Shown here: piece after piece, positions 22,150 to 30,959 of the stretch
How positions within the stretch are numbered: the stretch's first letter is position 1
Layout: each line of letters opens with the position of its first letter
NCBI RefSeq assembly: GCF_001442535.1
Contig: NZ_CP013141.1
Coordinates: 5,059,009 to 5,101,330 of the forward strand
Direction: 5' to 3'
Source: Lysobacter antibioticus
Lineage (GTDB): Bacteria > Pseudomonadota > Gammaproteobacteria > Xanthomonadales > Xanthomonadaceae
Length of the DNA: 42,322 bases
Notes under the pieces: generated by a model
What the model saw: only the letters and a program-made list of their open reading frames with translations
Told to the model about the DNA's origin: nothing
Database searches by the model: none
Translations under genes and position numbers: made by a program

Positions 22150-25100
22150 TTACGGAGTGACGGTCAAGGCCACGCGCAACGCCACCTTCGGCCGCACCGG
22201 ATCGTCGCTGGCCACGCAGACATAACCCACGTGTCCGCCCGGCGCGAGGCCGGCGGTGTTGATGCGCACGCGATTGGCGATCGTGCCGTGTCCCGGCACG
22301 GTGCCGAAGGCGCGCGTCGGCGCACCGATCCACGGCGCACCGCAAGCGCTCAGGCCCTGGATGTCGTAGGCCAGCCCGGCGAAACCGGCACCGGCCAACC
22401 AGGTGCCGACACCGCCCGCGTCCGGCGCGATGGTGCGGAACTGGTTGTCGCCGCTGTTGGAGGCGAACCACACCCAACGGTTGGCGAAGCTGGTACGCGC
22501 ATTCACCACCAGCCAGTAGCGGCCCGGAGCGAGTTCGACGTTCTGCCCGGCGGCGGCCAGGTCCAGCGCGATGTTGGCGCCGTCCAGGGTCACGCCCGCG
22601 CCGTTCGGCGCGGAGGTGTAGCTCCACACCGCATTGCCGGCCAACGGGTTGCTGCTGGGATTACCGCCGTTGTCGGCATACACGCTCCAACTGATGTTGG
22701 TTGCCGTGCTCGCCAGGGACGCACCGCTGGACACGAAGCCTTCCGAGAACAGCTTGGACAGGCGCGTGGTGTCGGTCAGGGTGAAGTCGTCGCTGGAGAA
22801 CTGCGCCGGCAACCCGCCGGCCGACGCCGGATCGGTGTAGATCGTGCTGCGGAAGCCGCTGGCGACGCCTTCGCTGCTGGCGCTGACGACCGTGCGCGAT
22901 GCCGAACCGGTGTTGTCGACCTGGAACTCCAACGGCGAGCCGCTGGTGTTGCCGATGCTGAAGTCGGCGAAGCCGCGGCTGCCTGCCCTCAGGCTCAGCG
23001 ACACTTGCTCCGGGCTCAGCGCGATCGCCGGCGGCTGCACCGCGACCGCGATCGGCAGATGCAGATCTGGCGATGCGCGGGTCAACAGCGGTTTGAGGTC
23101 GAGCTGACCGAAGTGCCAGCTTCCGTCCTTGGCGAAGCCCGTGCTCAGCACGATCACGTGCACCGTCGTGCTCTGGCCGGGCGCCGACAGGAACACCGGC
23201 GGGAAGGCGATGCCGTCGAGCCCCTTGACCTGCGCCAACCACAACTCAGGCTTGCCCTGGGCGTGGCGGAAGGTGCGCTTGAACGTGCACGAGCCGTAGC
23301 ACTCGCGCTTGTCCAGGCTGGCCAGGTTGAGCTTGGAAACGTCGCCGCCGGTGGCCGGATCGGCCGCCAGGAAGTTCGCCGTCGTCTCGTTGAGCACCAG
23401 CCCCGAGCGCAAGGCGCGATCGACCTGGATGCGGCCCGCGCCCATCGCGAAGGCATCGGCCGGCGTGACTTCGTCTTCTTTGAAGACCTCCTGCTTGGCG
23501 GTCATCATCAGGGCCGACTTGATCTCGTGCGAGGTCCAATCGGGCTTGGCCTGGCGCAGCAGCGCGGCGGCGCCGGCCTGATGCGGCGACGCCATCGAGG
23601 TACCGCTGAGCAGGCCGACGATGTTCTCGCTGCCGGTCAGGGTGGTGCCGGAAATCACCGCGAGCACGTTGACGCCGGGCGCGGTCACGTCGGGCTTGAT
23701 CAGGTCCAGGCCGTCGGTCGGACCGCGCGAGCTGAAACCTGCGAGCACATCGGGCGTGTTCGGAATCGGCGTCGGCGGGAAGTTGATCCCACCGGTCGTG
23801 GTATTGCCGTTGCCGGTGGCGAAATTGCGCAAGGCATCGCTGTCGGTCTGCGCGGCGAGGAAGGTCGGGATCGTCGTGCCCGGGACGCTCGGCGAGGTGA
23901 CGCCCGGCTGGTTGTTGGCGATCACCACCGCGACCGCACCCGCGGCGGCGGCATTGTTGACCTTGATGCTGAAGTTGCAGGTGCCGCGACGCACCACCGC
24001 GACCGCATTTTGGAAGGTGGCGGCGGGGAACGCGGCGCAACCGTCGGCGGCGGTGTCGATGCCGGCGCTGACGCGGACCGGCGTGGTCGGCGGCAACGAC
24101 GTGGTGAACGCCGCGCCGGACGAGCCTTCGGTCAATACCACCGCTTGCAACGCCGGCGGCACGGTGCCGGGACCTGTCACCTGCAACAGATAGGCGAAGG
24201 TGCCGCGGCCGTGCTGGGAAGCGGCGGTCGTCGAGGTCCACGGTTCCTGGTGGCCCATGGTGCTCGGGCCCGGGCCGCTGTTGCCGGCGGCAGCGGCGAT
24301 GTAGATGCCGGCATCGGCCGCATTGAGGAAGGCCAGCGAAACCGACTCGCCCCACGGCGATGCGCCGCCGCCGATGGAGTAGTTGATGACGTCGACGCCG
24401 TCGGCGATCGCCTGGTCGACCGCGGCCACCGCCGAGGTGTTCGGGCATTGGCCTTGGTTGGTCGCGATGATCGTGTAGCAGATGTCGTAGGCGATGATGT
24501 TGGCGTGCGGGGCGACACCGGAAATGCGGATGTTGCGGCCCTTGTAATTCGCGGTCCAGGCGTTGCCGGCCGCGGTCGATGCGGTGTGGCTGCCGTGGCT
24601 GTTGGTGTCGCCGAAACCGGGCTCTTCGCGCAGGCCCGGGACGCCGCAGGTGTTGCCGGGCGGTCCGCAGACGAAGTCGTAGCCGCCGATCAACTTGTCG
24701 TTGCAGCGGCCTTCGTCGACGCCGCCGGGGGCGCAGGAACCGAGGTAGTTGCCGCTGCCGTTGGGATTGATGTGCTGATAGCCGGTGTCGTCGACCGCGG
24801 CGAACGCCGGGCTGCCGAAGTTGATGCCGGTGTCGAGCACGCCGACCAACACGCCTTCGCCGCGGAACTGGGTCGGGCTGGCGTTCCACAAGGCGGGCGC
24901 GCCGATCAGCTGCGGGCCGACGTCGGTCGCCAGCGGATACTCGCGATATTCCTCGACCAGTTCGACCCCGGGCAGCTTGGCGATGCGCGCGGCTTCGTTC
25001 TGGGTCATGCGGGTGACCACGCCGTTGACGGCGTGATGCATGCGGCGCTCGATCGCGAGCGGACGGCCGATCAGCGAACTGATGCCGCGCTCGTGATCGC

Positions 25101-25470
25101 GCTGCACGGTATCGAGATGGCGTACGTAGCTGCGCGCTTGTGCGCTGTGCACGTCGATGCGATTGCTGCCGCCGCTCGCGCTCTTGGCGGCAGCGCTGTT
25201 CGCGTTCTGCGCGCCGGCCAGGCGTTGCGGTGCGGGCAGGCCCGCGACTTCGCCGTGGTAGGTGCTGAGCGGTGCTTCCTTGTACAGCACGATGTAACGG
25301 CTGGTCTGGGTTTCCAGGCCGTTATGGACACGATTCGGCGATGGTGCGCCGCCGATCGCGCCGGCATCGGCCGGGCTGTCGTTGGAGAGGCCGCGGATCG
25401 CGGCCCCCGCGAGCGCCGCCAGCCCGACCAGGCTGATGGCGATCGTCAATCGGTTCAGTGCAGTTGGCAT
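22150..25470 (-). CDS. Secreted S8 (subtilisin-family) protease 1 with PA domain
   Basis: A 1,106-residue exported serine endopeptidase. ATG 25470 follows AGGAG; the frame is open further upstream but lacks a signal. Residues 1-30 are the signal/hydrophobic segment, followed by an I9-like propeptide at about 58-185 (RYIVLYKEAPLSTYHGEVAG to GVELVEEY). The S8 domain has Asp213 (VGVLDTGIN), His292 (SHGSHTAS), the oxyanion Asn397 (AAAAGNSGP) and Ser625 (SGTSMASPHQAG). A PA domain is inserted between His and Ser at about 430-560 (AVVRRGTCNFSIKV). Beyond about 720 come an Fn3-like subtilase region and ASPM/hydin-like beta domains, ending in a C-terminal segment shared by all four paralogues (GYVCVASDD). 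Extracellular nutrient or prey protein digestion is inferred. Confidence 0.93.
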   Translation of the reverse strand: MPTALNRLTIAISLVGLAALAGAAIRGLSNDSPADAGAIGGAPSPNRVHNGLETQTSRYIVLYKEAPLSTYHGEVAGLPAPQRLAGAQNANSAAAKSASGGSNRIDVHSAQARSYVRHLDTVQRDHERGISSLIGRPLAIERRMHHAVNGVVTRMTQNEAARIAKLPGVELVEEYREYPLATDVGPQLIGAPALWNASPTQFRGEGVLVGVLDTGINFGSPAFAAVDDTGYQHINPNGSGNYLGSCAPGGVDEGRCNDKLIGGYDFVCGPPGNTCGVPGLREEPGFGDTNSHGSHTASTAAGNAWTANYKGRNIRISGVAPHANIIAYDICYTIIATNQGQCPNTSAVAAVDQAIADGVDVINYSIGGGASPWGESVSLAFLNAADAGIYIAAAAGNSGPGPSTMGHQEPWTSTTAASQHGRGTFAYLLQVTGPGTVPPALQAVVLTEGSSGAAFTTSLPPTTPVRVSAGIDTAADGCAAFPAATFQNAVAVVRRGTCNFSIKVNNAAAAGAVAVVIANNQPGVTSPSVPGTTIPTFLAAQTDSDALRNFATGNGNTTTGGINFPPTPIPNTPDVLAGFSSRGPTDGLDLIKPDVTAPGVNVLAVISGTTLTGSENIVGLLSGTSMASPHQAGAAALLRQAKPDWTSHEIKSALMMTAKQEVFKEDEVTPADAFAMGAGRIQVDRALRSGLVLNETTANFLAADPATGGDVSKLNLASLDKRECYGSCTFKRTFRHAQGKPELWLAQVKGLDGIAFPPVFLSAPGQSTTVHVIVLSTGFAKDGSWHFGQLDLKPLLTRASPDLHLPIAVAVQPPAIALSPEQVSLSLRAGSRGFADFSIGNTSGSPLEFQVDNTGSASRTVVSASSEGVASGFRSTIYTDPASAGGLPAQFSSDDFTLTDTTRLSKLFSEGFVSSGASLASTATNISWSVYADNGGNPSSNPLAGNAVWSYTSAPNGAGVTLDGANIALDLAAAGQNVELAPGRYWLVVNARTSFANRWVWFASNSGDNQFRTIAPDAGGVGTWLAGAGFAGLAYDIQGLSACGAPWIGAPTRAFGTVPGHGTIANRVRINTAGLAPGGHVGYVCVASDDPVRPKVALRVALTVTP

Positions 25471-25859
25471 GAGAGATCTCCTCGTCCGTTCGCGAAGAAA
25501 CCGCCCCACGCCTGCCCCCTCAGGCATGTCGCGGTTCGAATTCAGGAAGGTAAAGATCGTCGGCGACGAACAGCGGCCCTGCTCCGTGCCCGCAGCCCCC
25601 CAGCGCCCTTCCAAGCGCCGGAACTACCGCAAACGCAACGAGGCGTTGCCTCCCCTCCCAAGCCAGCAGCCTGCTGGAGCCTCGAACGTTGCGGCGTGAT
25701 GAGTAACACATTTTCGATGCGCCTACAGATGCTTTTTCGGTATGTTGCAGTGCTGAAACCTCAGTTCCCGGGCAGGGCCGGGCGTGCGGCCGGTACCGGC
25801 CAACGATGGCGGCGAAGCCGAACGAACCTGTCGCCCTCGGCGAGGCCTGCCGCAAACGA
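25471..25859. other. Promoter region of S8 protease 1
   Basis: No gene is supported in these 389 bp. The region should contain the protease 1 promoter and leader; a CRP/Clp-like palindrome lies at 25695-25710. Open frames read here overlap upstream parts of the protease frame that have no family resemblance. Confidence 0.45.
25695..25710. promoter_or_regulatory. CRP/Clp-like site upstream of protease 1
   Basis: CGTGA-TGAGTA-ACACA matches eight of the ten consensus bases of TGTGA-N6-TCACA. It lies about 225 bp before the protease 1 start. In Lysobacter and Xanthomonas the CRP-like regulator Clp controls exoenzymes (family knowledge); binding here is unproven and the distance to the start is long. 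Confidence 0.3.
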
Positions 25860-25884
25860 CGATGGCGCCCCGTGGGCGCCATCG
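25860..25884 (-). terminator. Hairpin terminator downstream of S8 protease 2
   Basis: CGATGGCGCCC and GGGCGCCATCG make an 11-bp stem with a 3-base loop about 80 bp past the protease 2 stop. On the plus strand it is followed by TTTTG, on the minus strand by CGTTT, so it could work in both directions. Confidence 0.65.
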
Positions 25885-25964
25885 TTTTGTTGCATCGCGG
25901 CAGAATCGCGGCGTTCACCTTGCATCGCAGCACGAGCGGCGGTAAGACGCGCTGCGGTGCGGCC

Positions 25965-28900
25965 TCAGGGCGTCACGGTCAACTCTACGCGCAAGGCCGA
26001 GTTGGGGCGCTCGGGATCGTCGCTGGAGACGCAGACATAACCGACGTAATGCCCTGGGGCGAGACCGTTGCTGACGACGGTGACGTCATGGTCGTCGCCA
26101 TTGCCGATCCCGACTTGGCCGCTGCCCAGGTTGGTGAGGATCCAACTCGCTCCGCAGGCATGCTGCGTCTCGACGCGCCAGGCCAGTCCGGTCCCGCCGG
26201 GCCCGGGCAAGCCATTTCTCCAGCTGTAGACACCGAGACGCATGGTGCGATAGCCGTTGCTGCCGGCCGAGTTCGATTGCTGCCAGATCCATTGCGTGGC
26301 CTGCGCCGTGCGCACGTAAGGCACCAACCAGTAGCGTCCAGGCGCGAGCTCGAGGGTTTGATTGGCCGCGGCGAGATCCAAGCCGATATCGCCTCCCTTG
26401 AGACGCAGACCCGGCGCGGTCATCGAAGCGGTGGAGAAATTCCAGACCGCCGGTGGATTGCCGACCGTCATCGGGTGTCCGGATGGGTTGCCGTTGAAAT
26501 CCGGATACACGCTCCACCCCAACATCATGGCCACGCTCGCCACGGGCGAGCCGCCGCTATTCGCGCCTCGCACCAGCACTTTGCCGATGCGCGTGGTTTC
26601 GGTGAGGGTGAAATCCTCGGCGGCGAAGGCCGCCGGCGGATTGAGGTTGGGATCGGTGAAGATCGTGCTCATGTCTCCATACGCGATGGGCGAGGCGCTG
26701 GTATCCACCAGCGTACGCAGTGCGGTGCCACCGAGCTGGAACTGATACAGCAACGACGAGCCGCCCCGATTTTCGACACGGAACGGCACCGTCGCGTTGC
26801 TGCCCGCGGCCACGCTCAACGACACCTGCGCCGGATTGAACGCGATCGCCGGCGGCGGCACCGCGATCGCGATCGGCAAACGCAGAACGGCCTGGGTACT
26901 GCCGCTGCCGGAGCTCAGTTCCAAACGGCCGTGGCGCCACGAGTTGTCTTTCGGCACGCCGCTGCTGTCGATGGTGACGAGCACCGTCTGGCTCGCGCCC
27001 GGCGCCAGCGTGAACTGGGTCGGCGCGATCGAGCCGGGAAAACCGTGCAGAACCAGGTCCCAGGTTTGCGCGTCCGCTGAGGTGTTGCGGAAAACCCGGG
27101 TGAAGCTGCAACTGTCGGGGCACTTCGCCTGCGCCAGGCTCGCCAGGTTCAAGTTCGCCGGGTCGCCGCCGTTGGCCGGGTTGGCCGCGCGGAAGTTCGC
27201 CGCGGTTTCGTCGAGCACCAGGCCGGCGCTCCAGGCCTGATCGACACGAATGCGGCCGGCACCGATCGCATGCGCATTGCCGACCGTGTACTCGTCGGCC
27301 AGAAACACCTCGGGCTTGGCGGTCATCATCAACGCCGACTTGACCTCGGCCGCGCTCCATTGCGGCCGTGCCTGACGCAGCAACGCCGCCGAGCCGGCAT
27401 TGTGCGCGGCCGCGATCGAAGTGCCGTTCGCCAACGCGACCGCCGACTCGCTGCCGCTGATCGCCGTACCCGATGTCGCCGCCAGCACCAGCACGCCGGG
27501 TGCGGTCAGGTCGGGCTTGAGCACGGAGAAACGGCCCGCCGGCCCACGGCCGCTGCTGCCCGCCAACACGTCGGGCGTGTTCGGGATCGGCGTTGCCGGA
27601 TAGCCGATGCCCGCGGTCGCCGACGCCTGGCTCATGGCGAAATCGCGCAACTGCGTGCCATCGGCGGCGGAAACGTGGAAGGCCGGGATGGTCGTACCCG
27701 GATAGGTCGGCGCGAACGTGCCCGGCACGTTGTTGGCCATCACCACCGCGACCGCACCGGCGGCAGCGGCGTTGTTGACCTTGATCGAGAAGGTGCAGGT
27801 GCCACGGCGCATGACCGCAATCGCGCCCTGGAACGTCCCGCTTGGGAATGCACTGCAACCATCGGAGCCGGTGTTGATGCCCGGACTCGCGCGCAACGGC
27901 GTGCTCGTGCTTATCGCCGCAGTCAGCGGTACGCCGGTACTGCTTTCGCCCAGGACGATCGTCTGCAATGCCGCCGGCACCGGTGCGGGACCGGTGACCT
28001 GCAACAAGGAAGCGAACTCGCCGCGCCCATGCTGCGCGGCCGCGGTCGTCGCGACCCAGGGTTCGATATGCTCGACCTTGCCCGCCTCCGCGCCCAGGTT
28101 GCCTGCCGGCACGGCCACATAGATGCCGGCTTCGGTGGCGTTGAGCAAAGCCAGGGACACCGCTTCGCCCCAAGGTTCGAGACCGCCGGTGATCGACAGG
28201 TTGAGCACGTCGACGATACCGTCGGCCACGGCCTGGTCGACCGCCGCGACGACCGACACTGCCGGGCAATAACCCTGCCCGGTCGAGACCACGCTGTAAC
28301 AGGCGTCGTAAGCGATCAGATTGGCGTGCGGAGCCACACCGGAGATGGCGACGTCGCGGCCCTTGTACTGGACCGTGCGCGCATTGCCGGCGGCCACCGA
28401 CGCCACCTGCGTGCCGTGGCCTTGGCTATCGCCGAAACCGGGTTCTTCGCGCACCGTCGAGATGCCGCAAAAATTGCCCGGCGCACCGCACACGAAATCG
28501 TATCCGCCGATCAGCTTGTCGTTGCAGCGCCCTTGGTCGACGCCGCCGGGAGCGCAGGAACCGAGATAATTTCCGCTGCCGAGCGGATTGACGTGTTGAT
28601 GATTCGCCTCATCCACGCCGGCGAACGACGGGCTGCCGAAATTGATGCCGGAGTCGATCACGCCGATCACCACGTCATCGCCCCGGAACGAAGTCGGGAC
28701 GGCATTCCACAACGCCGGTGCGCCGAGCAACGCCGGCCCCGTGTCGCCGGCCTGGGCGTACTCGCGATACGGCTCGACCAACAAGACTTCGGGGCGTTCC
28801 GCGACACGCGCAGCCTCGGCCGCGCTCAAGCGCAGTACCGCGCCATTGAGCGCGTGGCGCAGACGCCGCTCGACGTGCAGGCGGCGTCCGAGCGCGCGGC

Positions 28901-29249
28901 CGATCTCGGCTTCGTGCCGCGCCTGCAGGCGCTCGAGGTAATCCAGATAGACGCGTGCGCGATTGCTGTGCACGTCCAACCGTCCGCGGCCGGCATGGCC
29001 GGCCCGCTGTCGCGCCGCTGCCGGCAAATGGTCCGATTCGCCGCGATAGGCGCTCAGCGGCGCCTCGCGATAAACCACGACGTAGCGCACGGCATCGCTG
29101 CCGCTGCCCGTACTCAAGCTCGGCGGCGGAGCGCCGCCGACCGACCCCGAATTTCCTGCCTCTTCGCGCGACACCTTCATGGCCGCGAAAGCGAGCGCTG
29201 TCACCGCCGCCGCGGCTACCGCCACGGCGATCGAAATCTGCTTCGACAT
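25965..29249 (-). CDS. Secreted S8 protease 2 with an altered active-site surround
   Basis: A 1,094-residue paralogue of the neighbouring proteases, read from ATG 29249 with GGGGAG upstream. The signal is SIAVAVAAAAVTALAFAA. The propeptide spans about 55-165 (RYVVVYREAPLSAYRGE). Asp199 (IGVIDSGIN), His278 (GDSQGHGTQVAS), Asn384 (PAGNLGAEAG) and Ser611 are present. The nucleophile loop, though, reads NGTSIAAAHNAG: the usual Met-Ala-Ser-Pro after the Ser is Ile-Ala-Ala-Ala, and the oxyanion region has Val-Pro in place of Ala-Ala. The PA domain (RRGTCTFSIKV) and C-terminal beta domains are kept. It may have altered specificity or reduced activity. It is the most divergent of the four and lies between protease 1 and the YadA-like gene. 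Confidence 0.9.
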   Translation of the reverse strand: MSKQISIAVAVAAAAVTALAFAAMKVSREEAGNSGSVGGAPPPSLSTGSGSDAVRYVVVYREAPLSAYRGESDHLPAAARQRAGHAGRGRLDVHSNRARVYLDYLERLQARHEAEIGRALGRRLHVERRLRHALNGAVLRLSAAEAARVAERPEVLLVEPYREYAQAGDTGPALLGAPALWNAVPTSFRGDDVVIGVIDSGINFGSPSFAGVDEANHQHVNPLGSGNYLGSCAPGGVDQGRCNDKLIGGYDFVCGAPGNFCGISTVREEPGFGDSQGHGTQVASVAAGNARTVQYKGRDVAISGVAPHANLIAYDACYSVVSTGQGYCPAVSVVAAVDQAVADGIVDVLNLSITGGLEPWGEAVSLALLNATEAGIYVAVPAGNLGAEAGKVEHIEPWVATTAAAQHGRGEFASLLQVTGPAPVPAALQTIVLGESSTGVPLTAAISTSTPLRASPGINTGSDGCSAFPSGTFQGAIAVMRRGTCTFSIKVNNAAAAGAVAVVMANNVPGTFAPTYPGTTIPAFHVSAADGTQLRDFAMSQASATAGIGYPATPIPNTPDVLAGSSGRGPAGRFSVLKPDLTAPGVLVLAATSGTAISGSESAVALANGTSIAAAHNAGSAALLRQARPQWSAAEVKSALMMTAKPEVFLADEYTVGNAHAIGAGRIRVDQAWSAGLVLDETAANFRAANPANGGDPANLNLASLAQAKCPDSCSFTRVFRNTSADAQTWDLVLHGFPGSIAPTQFTLAPGASQTVLVTIDSSGVPKDNSWRHGRLELSSGSGSTQAVLRLPIAIAVPPPAIAFNPAQVSLSVAAGSNATVPFRVENRGGSSLLYQFQLGGTALRTLVDTSASPIAYGDMSTIFTDPNLNPPAAFAAEDFTLTETTRIGKVLVRGANSGGSPVASVAMMLGWSVYPDFNGNPSGHPMTVGNPPAVWNFSTASMTAPGLRLKGGDIGLDLAAANQTLELAPGRYWLVPYVRTAQATQWIWQQSNSAGSNGYRTMRLGVYSWRNGLPGPGGTGLAWRVETQHACGASWILTNLGSGQVGIGNGDDHDVTVVSNGLAPGHYVGYVCVSSDDPERPNSALRVELTVTP

Positions 29250-29435
29250 CCTGTTGTCTCCCCGGGTGATTGGACGATACGAGCGCACCGCCCGGCCGCG
29301 ATGTTCGCATTGCACCGCGCGGATGTCCGCTGCGGCCGCGCGCATTGCGGTGGCTTGCAAAAGCACAACCAAGCTGCGCCCGGCCGATCGCCGAAGCTGC
29401 GACGCCGTGGCCCGTCCGGGAGGCTGGGCGCCGGC

Positions 29436-29465
29436 AAAAAAAAGCGGCGCCCTCACGAGCGCCGC
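29436..29465 (-). terminator. Rho-independent terminator of the YadA-like gene
   Basis: On the minus strand GCGGCGC, an 8-base loop and GCGCCGC are followed by eight T, 84 bp past the YadA-like stop. The 299-bp gap to protease 2 holds this terminator and the protease 2 promoter; no gene is seen there. Confidence 0.92.
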
Positions 29466-29548
29466 CCTTTACTTGTCGCCTTCGGAAATCGCGCTTCAAC
29501 GCTGGAACATCGACGGCCCCGGCTTACACGACAACCATGCGAACCGCC

Positions 29549-30817
29549 TTACCAGCCGAAGCCCACACCCACGCCCGCGGAGCTCTCCGAATCGCTGAAC
29601 GCACCACCGACGGTCACCGTGGCGCGGTCGCTGATCGCGCGCTGATAGCCGATCGACAAGGCCTGCTCGCCGCCCTGGAAACCGGCGCCGACCGCGATGC
29701 GATTCTGGGTGCGCAGGCCGGCGGCGCTGGCCGACATCTGCACCATCGCCGAGGTCATCGCCCCCATCTTGTCGATGCGTTCGTCCTGCTTGTTGAAACG
29801 CCAGTTCATGTCGTCGCGCAGTTCGTTGATCGCCGCGGTCGGCGCCGCCAGCATCTGGTTCATGCGTGCATCGGTGTAGGTGTTGGCGCTGCGCAAAGTC
29901 TGCGCGTCGCCGGCCTGGACCTGGGCGACGTTGGCCGCATCGGTCGGCGCGGTGCCGGTGGCGACGTTGGACACGCGGGTGCCGCCACCGCCCTGCAAGG
30001 TCACCTGGGCCTTCGAAGCGTCGTCATAGGTCACCGACGAAGCCACGCCGGCGCCGACCCGCGTGTACAGATCGGTCAGCCGGCCGTCGACCGCGGAGAA
30101 CGCCGCGCCGACATCGTTGTAGTTGCCGCCCTGGATCACGTAGGTCGGCGGCGTGAACACGCCGCCAGCGAAACTCGCACCGCCGCCGAACGCACCGCTC
30201 AGGGTGTTGAGCTGCGACAGGTTCACCGCATCGGTGTCCTGGGTCGCGGCGGCGACGTTGACCAGTTGCCGCTCGCTGCCGGCCGCACCGAAGGACACGC
30301 TGTTGGCGCGGTCGGCGATGGAATCGCTGCCCAGCGCGACCGAACCGGCGGCCGATGCCGAGCTGTTGGCGCCCACCGCGGTGGTGTTGTCTGCGCTGGC
30401 CGAACTGCCGGCGCCGTTGGCGGTGGCGAAACGTCCGCCGGCCGTGCTGGCCGAGCCGCTCGCGGTGGAAAATTCGCCAGCCGCGGTGGCGCTGTCGCCG
30501 ATCGCGCTGCTGTTGGCGGCCGAAGCGGTCGCGCCGGTGCCCACTGCAGTGCTTTGGTCGCCCGCGGCCGTGGTGCCCGCACCGATCGCGACGGCGCCGA
30601 CCGCGCTGGCGGTGGCACCGGCGCCGGTGGCCACGGCGAAGTCGCCGTCGGCGCTGGCGCCCTGACCGCAAGCGATGGCGCTGCCGCCGGCGGCGGTGGC
30701 GCCGCCGGTGGTGGTACCGCCGAAGCCGTCGTCGAGCACGCAGGGCTCGCCGGCCCAGACGGTGGTGCAGGCCAGCGACAGAGCGGCGGCGAGTAGAGTC
30801 TTGTGCGAAATGTTCAA
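29549..30817 (-). CDS. YadA-like trimeric autotransporter adhesin
   Basis: A 422-residue protein read from TTG 30817, preceded by GGGGG six bases upstream; this gives the signal SHKTLLAAALSLACTTVWAG. Residues about 45-190 are a run of 14-15-residue YadA head repeats (AVGTGATASAANSSAIGDS, then AVGANSSASAAGSVALG). A neck follows at RQLVNVAAATQDTDAVNLSQL, with a second neck-like DAANVAQV. A short coiled-coil stalk (MNWRFNKQDERIDKM) leads to the C-terminal four-strand membrane anchor (QNRIAVGAGFQGGEQALSIGYQR to AGVGVGFGW). Three chains form one outer-membrane barrel and display the head. It is short for the family and lies between protease genes on the same strand, but has its own terminator. Confidence 0.92.
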   Translation of the reverse strand: MNISHKTLLAAALSLACTTVWAGEPCVLDDGFGGTTTGGATAAGGSAIACGQGASADGDFAVATGAGATASAVGAVAIGAGTTAAGDQSTAVGTGATASAANSSAIGDSATAAGEFSTASGSASTAGGRFATANGAGSSASADNTTAVGANSSASAAGSVALGSDSIADRANSVSFGAAGSERQLVNVAAATQDTDAVNLSQLNTLSGAFGGGASFAGGVFTPPTYVIQGGNYNDVGAAFSAVDGRLTDLYTRVGAGVASSVTYDDASKAQVTLQGGGGTRVSNVATGTAPTDAANVAQVQAGDAQTLRSANTYTDARMNQMLAAPTAAINELRDDMNWRFNKQDERIDKMGAMTSAMVQMSASAAGLRTQNRIAVGAGFQGGEQALSIGYQRAISDRATVTVGGAFSDSESSAGVGVGFGW

Positions 30818-30923
30818 ACTGTCCCCCAGTAGGATGTCGTGCGCCGCCGCGGATCCGTGCATCGGCGCGGCGGCGGAAAGAAGCATCGACGCGGACCGCG
30901 CAGGCGGCCGCGCCCGGTTTTGA

Positions 30924-30952
30924 GGTGCCGGACCGAGTGCGGGTCCGGCACC
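30924..30952 (-). terminator. Hairpin downstream of S8 protease 3
   Basis: GGTGCCGGACC and GGTCCGGCACC form a perfect 11-bp stem with a 7-base loop, 8 bp past the protease 3 stop. There is no T-run on the minus strand, so termination strength is uncertain. Confidence 0.6.
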
Positions 30953-30959
30953 CGGAGCG

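Noticed and set aside
22231..26040. Plus-strand open frame of 1,269 codons opposite S8 protease 1, and similar frames opposite proteases 2, 3 and 4
   Set aside because: They are mirror frames of strongly GC-biased genes, rich in Arg/Gly/Ala/His with no domain, and the minus-strand proteases have clear catalytic motifs.
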